Below, one piece after another: positions 1 to 5,860 of a stretch of DNA of 26,029 bases. A program made the translations under genes and the position numbers. This DNA is from a virus. The stretch covers positions 1 to 26,029 of IMG/VR virus record IMGVR_UViG_3300028917_000452, one strand, 5' to 3'. Under the pieces are notes generated by a model. It saw nothing but the letters and a program-made list of their open reading frames with translations. It had not been told where the DNA came from and searched no databases. Every line of letters starts with the position of its first letter. Positions within the stretch are counted from its first letter, which is position 1.

Positions 1-23
1 TGCAGGTAATAAATATTCTTCAT

Positions 24-248
24 CTATTTATAATAAATCAAACACATTACGAGTGCATCAACTATATCATCATGTGCCCCATTTGGATTTGCCTTTGAAA
101 AACCTAATTCATCAAGTTTAGTTTCAATTTTTTCAATTTTTTCTTTTGCTTCTTCAAAAAATTTCCTCATAGCAGTCGCATCTAATTTGTTTAATTTATC
201 TAATGCACATTTTGCCGATTCATCATAATATTTTTTATCTTTTATCAT
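24..248 (-). CDS. Small protein with terminase-nuclease-like C-terminal motif
   Basis: A 74-residue protein with a good ribosome binding site (GGAGG, 6 nt before the ATG). The middle (about residues 20-50) is charged and helical and could form a coiled coil. The C-terminus reads GAHDDIVDALVMCL, which resembles the last acidic motif (HDDxVDAL) of the RNase-H-fold nuclease domain of large terminase subunits. The rest of a terminase is absent: the reading frame opens with its own start and is far shorter than a 400-600 residue terminase. It may be a stand-alone small phage protein or a reused terminase tail. It is the last gene of the leftward replication arm seen here. The coding call is fairly firm; the function is unknown. 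Confidence 0.6.
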   Translation of the reverse strand: MIKDKKYYDESAKCALDKLNKLDATAMRKFFEEAKEKIEKIETKLDELGFSKANPNGAHDDIVDALVMCLIYYK

Positions 249-323
249 TTATTTCCTCCAATCAAAAGAACATGATATAACATTGTTTATAAATTTGCAA
301 CTTTTTTCATAAAATTAATAAAT

Positions 324-389
324 TTATTTTATCGGGCGTAAAAACGCATTTAAATGGCCTCTATGGCATTTTTTATGCCTACCCGCCAT
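324..389 (-). CDS. Possible tiny basic protein (21 aa)
   Basis: An ATG-to-TAA frame of 22 codons on the same strand as its neighbours, in the 204-base gap between two leftward genes. The product is rich in Lys, Arg and His. The upstream AGG is only a weak ribosome binding site. The same stretch holds short inverted repeats (GCGT/ACGC at 336-347 and GGCAT/ATGCC around a T5 loop at 365-379), so it could instead be an untranslated structured spacer or a weak terminator. Low confidence as a gene. Confidence 0.2.
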   Translation of the reverse strand: MAGRHKKCHRGHLNAFLRPIK

Positions 390-452
390 AATGATATTAC
401 CTATCTGAAAAAATTAAAATTTGATACATTTTCTCGCCTGTACAGCTTGATT

Positions 453-635
453 TTAATGATAACCAAGCCGAGTCTTTCCTCGATAAGGATATAAAGGGCA
501 AAATCTACAAGTACAATCTTTTGGGTGAGTTTCATAACCCAAACATTCAGTACAAAATAATTTAATTGCTAACTGACGAGTTAAATTTACATGTTTTGTA
601 TCGCCATCACGGGTATTAATTATATGCTTTTTCAT
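453..635 (-). CDS. Small Cys-rich phage protein (CPLYPYR type)
   Basis: A 60-residue protein with Cys28-x2-Cys31 followed by Cys41-x-Cys43-x2-Cys46 and then PLYPYRGK. This arrangement (KCxxC ... CxxxxCPLYPYRxG) recurs in small proteins of many phages of proteobacteria and Firmicutes, and the cysteines probably bind one zinc ion. Its biochemical role is not known to me. The ATG overlaps the stop of the helicase-loader gene (TCATGA) and has GAGGG just upstream, so it is translationally coupled to the replication genes and probably belongs to the same leftward transcript. Confidence 0.7.
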   Translation of the reverse strand: MKKHIINTRDGDTKHVNLTRQLAIKLFCTECLGYETHPKDCTCRFCPLYPYRGKTRLGYH

Positions 636-1231
636 GATTTTCCCTCAAAATTAGGACTAAAATGCTGATCCCAAGCTTCTTGACCATATTGACTTATAAT
701 CCATGATTTATATTCTGAAGTAGTTAAATCCCCACATTTAGCTCTTATTAATCTCGCTGGATTTAATTGAGGCATATGAAATTGAACTCCTTGCTGTACT
801 TCTTCACATAATGCACCATAAATTCGTGCAAATTTGGAATATAAAGTTGCATCATCCAAATATTTCCAATCATAAATTTTTTTGCGGGTATAGTAAATAA
901 TAGGATGTTTATAATTTTCAATTTTAGCTAATTCAAAAGCTCGCTGAGTATCAATTAAATTAAAGGCTAAAAATCTAAAACGTGCAATAGTAGGTACATA
1001 TGGTTCTTCATTTCGACATCTATCCAAAGCTATTTTAATTTGTTCATCATTTAAATCCCTAATACCTTTCATCCAATTATTAACAACTAAATCATAACTA
1101 TCTTTTGAAGTAATACTTTTATTGAATGATGAATATAATGCCATAAAGATAGCAACAATCTTCTCAGCGCTTTGTCGTCTATTTTTGATTAAAATAGATG
1201 TCCATTCCTGTTTTTGCTGTTCTATTTGCAT
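632..1231 (-). CDS. Lambda P-like helicase loader
   Basis: A probable replication protein that brings the host DnaB helicase to the phage origin. The start chosen here is the ATG at 1231, giving 199 residues, because it has a strong GGGAGA ribosome binding site 5 nt upstream; an upstream start at 1309 would add 26 residues and lacks one. About residues 25-95 carry the pattern of the phage lambda P family: a helical segment (FMALYSSF), then WMKGIRDLNDEQIKIAL, a Cys-Arg pair, and the PYVPTIARFRFLAF element. The gene overlaps the end of the O-like initiator by about 50 bases in another frame, the same O-P order as in lambdoid phages. Similarity is judged by eye and is distant. Confidence 0.65.
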   Translation of the reverse strand: MQIEQQKQEWTSILIKNRRQSAEKIVAIFMALYSSFNKSITSKDSYDLVVNNWMKGIRDLNDEQIKIALDRCRNEEPYVPTIARFRFLAFNLIDTQRAFELAKIENYKHPIIYYTRKKIYDWKYLDDATLYSKFARIYGALCEEVQQGVQFHMPQLNPARLIRAKCGDLTTSEYKSWIISQYGQEAWDQHFSPNFEGKS

Positions 1232-2054
1232 TTTTAATCTCCCATATTCGATTATAATGTTTACTTGGTCCCAAAAATGTTTTCGCCATATAAACATATT
1301 TAGTACCAATTATATTTTCCGCCTCACAATATTTGCGATATCGCAAACATCCATCAATTATTTTTTGATGATCTTCTCCTTCTCGTAATCGTGCTTGCCA
1401 TTTTTGTTGAGCAGTGAACCAATCATCACTTGGCGAACGATTAGGATAATTTGATTTAAAAAACTCAAAATTTGAATCAATTTTGGTTTTTTTCTCTTTT
1501 CTTTCTTTTTTATATTTTTCTTTCTTTTCTTTTTTATATATATATATAGTATTTAGTAGGGTCGGATTTTCCGACTTTCTTGCAAAGTCATTTACAAGAA
1601 AGTCGGATTTTCCGACTTTTTCACATGAATTAAGTCGGATTTTCCGACTTTCTTGTTTTTGATTTTGCAACAAAGTCGGATTTTCCGACTTTTTTGTAGG
1701 AATTAAGTCGGATTTTCCGACTTTCTTGTTTTCAGCTTTTTTATTTTTATGTCGGATTTTCCGACTTTTTTGTAGTGTAGGCTTATCTGTAATAATCCAT
1801 TCATATTGTCTTAGATCATCTCGATATTGAGAACAAATATAACCAGCATTCTCTAATTCATTAAAAATTCTAAATATTTTATCTCGTTTAGTATGAGATG
1901 TTACAAAATGCTTTTTTTGGATTTTCCAATCAGAAGGATAGGATAATAATTCAATTAAAATACCACGCGCTTCATATGAAATAGTACGATCTCGTAATAA
2001 ATTATTCGAAAATAAAGTATAGTTTTCACTAACTTTTGTTCGCAGAATTACCAT
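1179..2054 (-). CDS. O-like replication initiator containing the origin iterons
   Basis: A 291-residue protein. Residues 1-95 look like a winged-helix DNA-binding domain of the phage replication type (sequential helices around RTISYEARGILIELLS and TKRDKIFRIFNELENAGYI). Residues 95-165 are a low-complexity linker whose DNA contains six iterons (1561-1765). A Lys/Glu-rich stretch (about 170-190) matches the AT-rich tract. The C-terminal 95 residues (FFKSNYPNRSPSDDW, then a TKYVYMAKTFL element) resemble the C-terminal domain of many phage replication proteins. This is the lambda O plan: the initiator binds repeats within its own gene, and a P-like loader follows. The ATG at 2054 has a weak ribosome binding site overlapped by an inverted repeat (2058-2072), suggesting autoregulation. 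Confidence 0.75.
   Translation of the reverse strand: MVILRTKVSENYTLFSNNLLRDRTISYEARGILIELLSYPSDWKIQKKHFVTSHTKRDKIFRIFNELENAGYICSQYRDDLRQYEWIITDKPTLQKSRKIRHKNKKAENKKVGKSDLIPTKKSENPTLLQNQKQESRKIRLNSCEKVGKSDFLVNDFARKSENPTLLNTIYIYKKEKKEKYKKERKEKKTKIDSNFEFFKSNYPNRSPSDDWFTAQQKWQARLREGEDHQKIIDGCLRYRKYCEAENIIGTKYVYMAKTFLGPSKHYNRIWEIKNANRTAKTGMDIYFNQK
1481..1560. other. AT-rich tract, probable origin unwinding element
   Basis: An almost pure T/C run on the plus strand followed by an alternating TATATATATATA stretch, directly abutting the iteron array. In lambdoid origins a comparable AT-rich element beside the iterons is where the duplex opens. It is translated as a Lys/Glu-rich linker of the initiator. 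The role is inferred from position and composition. Confidence 0.55.
1561..1765. repeat. Six-iteron array, probable phage replication origin
   Basis: Six exact copies of GTCGGATTTTCCGAC start at 1561, 1602, 1634, 1675, 1707 and 1751. Each is an inverted repeat (GTCGGA/TCCGAC) around TTT, and most are flanked by further A and T pairs. Start-to-start distances are 41, 32, 41, 32 and 44 bp, close to whole helical turns (4, 3, 4, 3, 4). A higher-order unit of 73-76 bp, two iterons each, is repeated three times (from 1561, 1634 and 1707). The array lies inside the initiator gene and beside an AT-rich tract, as in lambdoid origins. Confidence 0.8.
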
Positions 2055-2057
2055 ATT

Positions 2058-2072
2058 ATTACACCATGTAAT
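2058..2072. promoter_or_regulatory. Inverted repeat over the initiator ribosome binding site
   Basis: ATTACACCATGTAAT has perfect 6-base arms around a 3-base centre and ends 4 bases upstream of the initiator start codon (2054, minus strand), covering its weak ribosome binding site. It could be a protein operator or an RNA hairpin limiting initiator translation. Confidence 0.35.
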
Positions 2073-2125
2073 TTTATAAATCCAATTTTTCCAAAACTAA
2101 GAAAGGATCACATCCATATCCATAT

Positions 2126-2140
2126 TAACTTATAAAGTTA
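2126..2140. promoter_or_regulatory. Inverted repeat, possible operator
   Basis: TAACTTATAAAGTTA has 6-base arms around ATA and lies in the 110-base gap between the HTH gene and the initiator gene. It has the same 6-3-6 geometry as the iterons and the 2058 repeat but a different sequence. In this AT-rich DNA a chance match cannot be excluded. Confidence 0.25.
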
Positions 2141-2164
2141 GCACAAATTATAAACTTACTAAAA

Positions 2165-2395
2165 CTATTTTTTTAATAACGCAATATCCTCATTTAATTT
2201 TGCAATATTTTCATTACACCGATCGTACAATCGATGCAATAATGCAAACTCATGAGTTTGAGTAAAACTTTTTTCAGAATAATTCCAATACCGAACAGTA
2301 GTTATATTAAGATCAACAAGTCGTGCTATTTGATAATAAGTAAGATCATATTTTCTCATTATATCTTTGATTTTTGTATGTTTTTTATTTTTCAT
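2165..2395 (-). CDS. Small helix-turn-helix regulator
   Basis: A 76-residue protein if it starts at the ATG at 2395, preceded by GGCGGG 7 nt upstream. An ATG at 2410 or a TTG at 2422 are alternatives. The first 35 residues read as a helix-turn-helix (IMRKYDLTYYQIARLVDLNITTVRYW would place two helices around a short turn), followed by a helical, charged tail. It lies immediately downstream of a leftward promoter that is back-to-back with the rightward early promoter. That is the usual place for a Cro/CI-like control protein of a phage, so it probably regulates one or both arms. Not assignable to a named repressor. Confidence 0.6.
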   Translation of the reverse strand: MKNKKHTKIKDIMRKYDLTYYQIARLVDLNITTVRYWNYSEKSFTQTHEFALLHRLYDRCNENIAKLNEDIALLKK

Positions 2396-2432
2396 TATAA
2401 AACCCGCCATAAAATTTAACAAAATTTAGCCC

Positions 2433-2461
2433 ATTATAAATCAAAATTTCAAAAATCTCAA
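2433..2461 (-). promoter_or_regulatory. Leftward sigma70-type promoter
   Basis: On the minus strand TTGAGA (2461-2456) and TATAAT (2438-2433) are separated by exactly 17 nt. The predicted start near 2426 lies about 30 nt before the HTH gene ATG at 2395. It would drive the HTH gene and the replication genes to its left. Confidence 0.6.
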
Positions 2462-2469
2462 AAAAAATA

Positions 2470-2498
2470 TTGAATTTATATAAAATATATTATATAAT
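2470..2498 (+). promoter_or_regulatory. Rightward early sigma70-type promoter
   Basis: TTGAAT (2470-2475) and TATAAT (2493-2498) with a 17-nt spacer. Its -35 box is only 8 bp from the -35 box of the leftward promoter, so one regulator bound between them could control both. It reads into the Sak4-like gene. Confidence 0.6.
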
Positions 2499-2570
2499 TC
2501 GCTTAATTTTCATTTAGAATAAGATGAAAAGAGGGTATTTTTCTATTAATTTGACATGGAGAACATGGAA

Positions 2571-3425
2571 ATGAATAATCTTTTTCAAAAAGCTTCAAAA
2601 AAACAATCTAAACTTCGGTGTGCAATTTTTGGTCCTAGTGGTTCTGGCAAAACATTTACAGCATTGCGAATAGCAACTGGAATAAAAGGTACAATTGCTT
2701 TAATTGATACTGAACGAGGTTCTGCTTCAAAATATGCTGATCATTTTGTATTTGATGTAGCTGATTTAAATAATAAAGATATTAATAATTATATTGAATA
2801 TATAAATAATGCATCTGATTACGATATTCTTATTATTGATTCACTTACACATGGTTGGCAAGAATTAATAGAAGAAGTAGAAAAGTTAGCCCAAACAAAA
2901 TTTAGAGGTAATACATGGTCTGCATGGAGTTATGGAACTCCTAAACAACGAAAATTAATTAATGCTCTTTTATTTTTCCCAGGCCATATTATTGCCACTA
3001 TTCGCTCTAAAACTGAATGGACATCTGATGTTTATGTTGATGGGAATGGAAATAAGAAAACAAGACCAACACGTGTAGGTTTAGCTCCTGAACAAGGGAA
3101 AGGAATTGAATATGAATTTGATATTTTATTAGAAATGAATATTGATAATTTTGCTACGATTATTAAAGATCGAACAGGTAAATTTCAAGGTAAAATTATT
3201 GAAAAACCTGATGAAAATTTTGGAATTGATTTAATTGCATGGCTTGATGAAGGTGAAAAACCTTCTGATAATATTACTATGTTAGTTGATAATATTAATA
3301 CATTAATTGATCAACACAAAATTTCTTCTGAACAAATAAATTTATGGTTAGAGAAGGGAAATGCTTCCCAACTAAATGAACTCAAATTGAATACATTACA
3401 GGCAATTATACAAAAATATTCTTAA
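2571..3425 (+). CDS. Sak4-like recombination ATPase (AAA_24 family)
   Basis: A 284-residue P-loop ATPase. Counting from the ATG at 2571, the Walker A motif GPSGSGKT is at residues 21-28 and the Walker B strand ILIID ends at Asp90, followed by SLTHGW. The layout with the later NALLFFPGHIIATIRSK segment matches the phage ATP-binding protein family PF13479, which includes Sak4-type single-strand annealing or recombination mediators. It would act on phage DNA with a single-strand binding protein or resolvase; a RusA-type resolvase lies in the same operon. Two upstream in-frame ATGs (2556, 2565) exist, but the GGAG at 2558-2561 is well spaced only for 2571. It is the first gene of the rightward early operon. 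Confidence 0.75.
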   Translation: MNNLFQKASKKQSKLRCAIFGPSGSGKTFTALRIATGIKGTIALIDTERGSASKYADHFVFDVADLNNKDINNYIEYINNASDYDILIIDSLTHGWQELIEEVEKLAQTKFRGNTWSAWSYGTPKQRKLINALLFFPGHIIATIRSKTEWTSDVYVDGNGNKKTRPTRVGLAPEQGKGIEYEFDILLEMNIDNFATIIKDRTGKFQGKIIEKPDENFGIDLIAWLDEGEKPSDNITMLVDNINTLIDQHKISSEQINLWLEKGNASQLNELKLNTLQAIIQKYS

Positions 3426-3443
3426 TCACATGTGGAGTTTAAT

Positions 3444-3614
3444 ATGAATAATATAATTATAAAAAATGGGAATGAAGATTTATATTTTTCAACTAATTTA
3501 AGATATGTTGATTTTAATTCTTCAACATATAAAAACAATAAAAATTATAAAGATTTATTAATAACTTTAACTAAATCTTATAATGCATATAAAACAAAAT
3601 TCAAGAGGGTATAA
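3444..3614 (+). CDS. Small hypothetical protein (56 aa)
   Basis: A 56-residue Asn/Lys/Tyr-rich protein with no motif I recognise. The ATG at 3444 is chosen because GGAG lies 6 nt upstream; an in-frame GTG at 3432 would add four residues. It sits 18 bases after the ATPase gene and 2 bases before csrA, whose ribosome binding site lies within its last codons, so it is part of the early operon. Confidence 0.5.
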   Translation: MNNIIIKNGNEDLYFSTNLRYVDFNSSTYKNNKNYKDLLITLTKSYNAYKTKFKRV

Positions 3615-3616
3615 AA

Positions 3617-3814
3617 ATGTTAATTTTAGGCAGACGCTTTGGCGAATCAATTATGATTAATGATGATATTAAAATAACGGTTTTAACACCTGTTAATCAT
3701 GGTAAATGCATCAAAATCGGAATTGAGGCTCCCAAGGAAATTTCAGTACATCGTGAAGAAATATGGCATAAAATTCAATGTCAGAAACATTCTGAAGATT
3801 CTATAAAAACATAA
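3617..3814 (+). CDS. csrA: CsrA-family RNA-binding translational regulator
   Basis: A 65-residue CsrA homologue. The N-terminus [18 protein letters not shown] matches the first strands of bacterial CsrA, and [13 protein letters not shown] matches the C-terminal strand that carries the RNA-binding arginine (Arg46 here, Arg44 in Escherichia coli). The loop between the second and third strands (about residues 24-30) is two residues longer than in E. coli CsrA. The family binds GGA in the loops of mRNA leaders as a dimer and usually blocks translation. A phage copy could redirect host carbon or virulence control, or time phage gene expression. It has a GAGGG ribosome binding site within the end of the preceding gene. 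The identification is secure; its targets are unknown. Confidence 0.93.
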   Translation: MLILGRRFGESIMINDDIKITVLTPVNHGKCIKIGIEAPKEISVHREEIWHKIQCQKHSEDSIKT

Positions 3815-3831
3815 AAAATAAATGGATTATT

Positions 3832-4197
3832 ATGAGTAATAAAAATTTTGATTGTGAAGTCGAAGAAAGTTCAGGAAATGTATTTAAAGATATTGGCCTT
3901 CCTAATCCTGAAATAGAATTATTAAAAGCTAAATTAATGCATAAAATCAATCATATTATTAAAAATTCAGAATTAAGCCCATATAAAGTAATAAAAATTT
4001 TAGATACTCTTCCTTATAGAATATCTGCTTTAAAACAAGATAAATCTAATAAAAATCTTAAAGTATATGAAATCGTTTTTTCTAAACGAAAATCAATTAC
4101 ATTAGAAAAATTATTTGTTTCTTTATTCAAATTAAGCTATGACATAGATATTACAATAAGTAAAGGGAAGGGTGAATTAAAGGTTAATAAATGCTAA
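3832..4197 (+). CDS. HTH_37/HigA-type antitoxin-like regulator, no toxin partner
   Basis: A 121-residue protein. Residues 13-45 (SSGNVFKDIGLPNPEIELLKAK, here quoted only in part: GNVFKDIGLPNPEIELLKAK) match the start of the XRE-type DNA-binding family found as HigA/NigA-like antitoxins (PF13744, COG5606). The LSPYKVIKILDTLPYRISAL segment takes the helix-turn-helix position and SITLEKLFVSLFKLSYDIDI the C-terminal helix and strand. In toxin-antitoxin pairs a RelE/HigB-like toxin gene precedes such a gene; none is here, since the upstream gene is csrA. It may therefore be an orphan regulator or an anti-toxin decoy. A Lys/Asn-rich insert (about residues 65-85) is longer than usual. Confidence 0.7.
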   Translation: MSNKNFDCEVEESSGNVFKDIGLPNPEIELLKAKLMHKINHIIKNSELSPYKVIKILDTLPYRISALKQDKSNKNLKVYEIVFSKRKSITLEKLFVSLFKLSYDIDITISKGKGELKVNKC

Positions 4198-4215
4198 CAA
4201 ATCGATTCAAATTTA

Positions 4216-4233
4216 TATGAGAAAAAGTTCTAT
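4216..4233 (+). repeat. 18-bp direct repeat, copy 1 (copy 2 at 4591-4608)
   Basis: TATGAGAAAAAGTTCTAT occurs exactly twice: 3 bases upstream of the resolvase start codon and again near the 3' end of the same gene (4591-4608). This looks like a scar of local duplication or recombination; the upstream copy may be a leftover 3' end of an earlier resolvase copy. Confidence 0.5.
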
Positions 4234-4236
4234 TAA

Positions 4237-4653
4237 ATGAATAAAATACTAAATATTACAATTCCAGGAATTCCAGTTCCCAATAATACTAAAATAAGTA
4301 AATATAGATTTTATAAGCCTAAAAAAGTAAACGATTACAAAAAATATATTCAGCTAGAAGTTCAACAATATATGCGAAAACATGCTCTCAAATGCTCTCA
4401 AGAGCCGATTTATATGATTTTATGGATAGGGCTGCCCGTTCCTACCAGTTGGAGTAAAAAACGTCGAGAAATGGCTTTAAAGGGCGAAATAAAACACAAA
4501 ACTAAACCTGATGGCGAAAACTTTGCAATCTTAATAAAAAATGCTTTACAGAACATCGTTTATAAAAATGATTCGCAAATTTGTGTATATTATGAGAAAA
4601 AGTTCTATGTAGAACATCCTTATGTAAAAATTACAATTAAAGAGGTGAAATAA
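4237..4653 (+). CDS. rusA: RusA-type Holliday junction resolvase
   Basis: A 138-residue protein of the RusA family (PF05866), dimeric nucleases that cut four-way DNA junctions and help process recombining phage DNA. The N-terminal strand ITIPGIPVPN, the KPDGEN motif (residues 90-95) and YKNDSQI (109-115) are in the order and spacing of the family. In E. coli RusA the acidic residues Asp70, Asp72 and Asp91 bind metal: these align with Asp92, Glu94 and Asp112 here. The catalytic lysine (Lys76 in E. coli) aligns with Ile98. The Asp-to-Glu and Lys-to-Ile changes may lower or alter activity. The start has no clear ribosome binding site. It lies downstream of the Sak4-like gene, consistent with a recombination module. 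Confidence 0.82.
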   Translation: MNKILNITIPGIPVPNNTKISKYRFYKPKKVNDYKKYIQLEVQQYMRKHALKCSQEPIYMILWIGLPVPTSWSKKRREMALKGEIKHKTKPDGENFAILIKNALQNIVYKNDSQICVYYEKKFYVEHPYVKITIKEVK

Positions 4654-5093
4654 TGAATAGAAATTTTATAAATAGATTTAAATTTCGAGCTTGGTCGCCA
4701 CAATTAGCAACAATGACAATTCCATTAGAATATAATGAGGAATTTATTACTCTTCAAGGTGCAATACTCATGCAATCAACAGGAATATGTGATAAGAATC
4801 ATAAACTGATTTATGAAGGAGATATTTTGTTATTACCAGATATATTAGAAGATGGTAATTTACCTGCTGCAGTAGTTTTTAAAAATGGTGCTTTTGGAGT
4901 ATCAATTTCAGAAGCGACAGGAGGATTATATAAGCGTTTTTATTCTTTTGATGAATTTGATGAATTATTTAATGAAATAGCAGATGATTGTTTTAAAGAA
5001 ATAGAAAATATTGGAAATATTTTTGAAAATCCTGATAAAATACCAGAGAAAGATGTAGAATATATTCAAAAAAAATACTTTGATTTACAATGA
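4653..5093 (+). CDS. YopX-family phage protein
   Basis: A 146-residue protein with the YopX signature (PF09643): KFRAW at residues 10-14, MQSTGICDKNHKLIYEGDIL at about 40-60, and a following beta-rich segment. YopX proteins are common small phage proteins with an SH3-like beta barrel fold and no settled function. The start codon overlaps the stop of the resolvase gene (TAATG) and has GAGGTG upstream, so translation is coupled. Residues 105-140 are an acidic helical extension (FDEFDELFNEIADD) that is not part of the core family. Confidence 0.8.
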   Translation: MNRNFINRFKFRAWSPQLATMTIPLEYNEEFITLQGAILMQSTGICDKNHKLIYEGDILLLPDILEDGNLPAAVVFKNGAFGVSISEATGGLYKRFYSFDEFDELFNEIADDCFKEIENIGNIFENPDKIPEKDVEYIQKKYFDLQ

Positions 5094-5386
5094 AAACAGA
5101 TACAAAAATTATAATTAAAAAACGATTTGTCTTCTTACCGCGAATTTGCAAGAAATGCTTTTTTAAATATTGGTTTGCTCCAATATATCACGTTAAATTC
5201 TATGGCAAATGGATACTTTATCCGAATGCTAAAAATTTATGTGATTGTTATAGAAATTATATAGATTATTATTTATGCCTAAATTGTATTAAATTAGAAG
5301 CAGAACTTAGTAATCTTTCAATAAGAGAATATATTCAAAAAGAAAGTAAAATTTTATTAGATTCTTTCGGAAAAAAAGAAAAATGA
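5090..5386 (+). CDS. Hypothetical protein with paired cysteines (98 aa)
   Basis: A 98-residue basic protein with a Cys-Lys-Lys-Cys pair near residue 20 and further cysteines in LCDCY and CLNC in the second half. The two Cys-x2-Cys/Cys-x-Cys sites suggest a zinc-stabilised fold. The family is not recognised. It overlaps both neighbours by ATGA (5090-5093 and 5383-5386), so it is translated as part of the early operon. Confidence 0.55.
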   Translation: MKTDTKIIIKKRFVFLPRICKKCFFKYWFAPIYHVKFYGKWILYPNAKNLCDCYRNYIDYYLCLNCIKLEAELSNLSIREYIQKESKILLDSFGKKEK

Positions 5387-5823
5387 GTTTTGAAGATATT
5401 AGATATAAATATAATACCTCAGAAAAATTGATGGAATATTTTAAAGAATATTACTTAACATATCGAAAAGAACAGCTTTATAGTTTAAGCAATGAATTAT
5501 CTGAATATTTTAATGATTTAAATAACAAAATTTTCGATTTGAAAATTAATCTTAAAAAAGATTATCTTCTTAAAAAAATATCGTTTGATTCATGGGAGCA
5601 CTATCATATTGCACTCGACTTATCAAATCATAAGTTAAATAAAATAAAAGATATTCCAAGATTTATAAAAACTTCTATTGAATGGAATGATTATCTTGGT
5701 GGTGTAAGAGAAATATATATTTATGATAATTTAGATGATTTTATATGGTCGTTTAATAAAATAGAAAAAGATTTTAATGATTTAAAAATGGAGATAAATT
5801 ATGATAACAATAAAAGAAACTAA
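5383..5823 (+). CDS. Hypothetical acidic helical protein (146 aa)
   Basis: A 146-residue protein rich in Lys, Asp, Tyr and Leu, predicted by eye to be mostly helical (about residues 10-85 and 105-145). There are no transmembrane segments or recognisable motifs. Its ATG overlaps the previous stop (ATGA), which supports real translation. The function is unknown. Confidence 0.55.
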   Translation: MSFEDIRYKYNTSEKLMEYFKEYYLTYRKEQLYSLSNELSEYFNDLNNKIFDLKINLKKDYLLKKISFDSWEHYHIALDLSNHKLNKIKDIPRFIKTSIEWNDYLGGVREIYIYDNLDDFIWSFNKIEKDFNDLKMEINYDNNKRN

Positions 5824-5854
5824 ATCAATTATATATGCGTATATTCAAAGGTAA
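5801..5854 (+). CDS. Possible 17-residue micro-ORF
   Basis: An ATG with GGAG 7 nt upstream (5790-5793) opens a 17-codon frame that overlaps the end of the preceding gene and stops just before the next one (ATG at 5861). The good ribosome binding site is the only support. It may serve to couple translation to the membrane protein gene. Confidence 0.25.
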   Translation: MITIKETKSIIYAYIQR

Positions 5855-5860
5855 ATCTTA

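Noticed and set aside
1122-1388. Plus-strand Cys/Phe-rich frame opposite the helicase-loader and initiator junction
   Set aside because: It is antisense to two overlapping replication genes; its hydrophobic look comes from the complement of AT-rich Lys/Asn/Glu codons.
1561-1765. CRISPR-like array of short palindromic repeats
   Set aside because: The repeats are only 15 bp, the gaps alternate between 17 and 26-29 bp and are themselves partly repeated, and the array lies inside an initiator gene beside an AT-rich tract. Origin iterons explain all of this.
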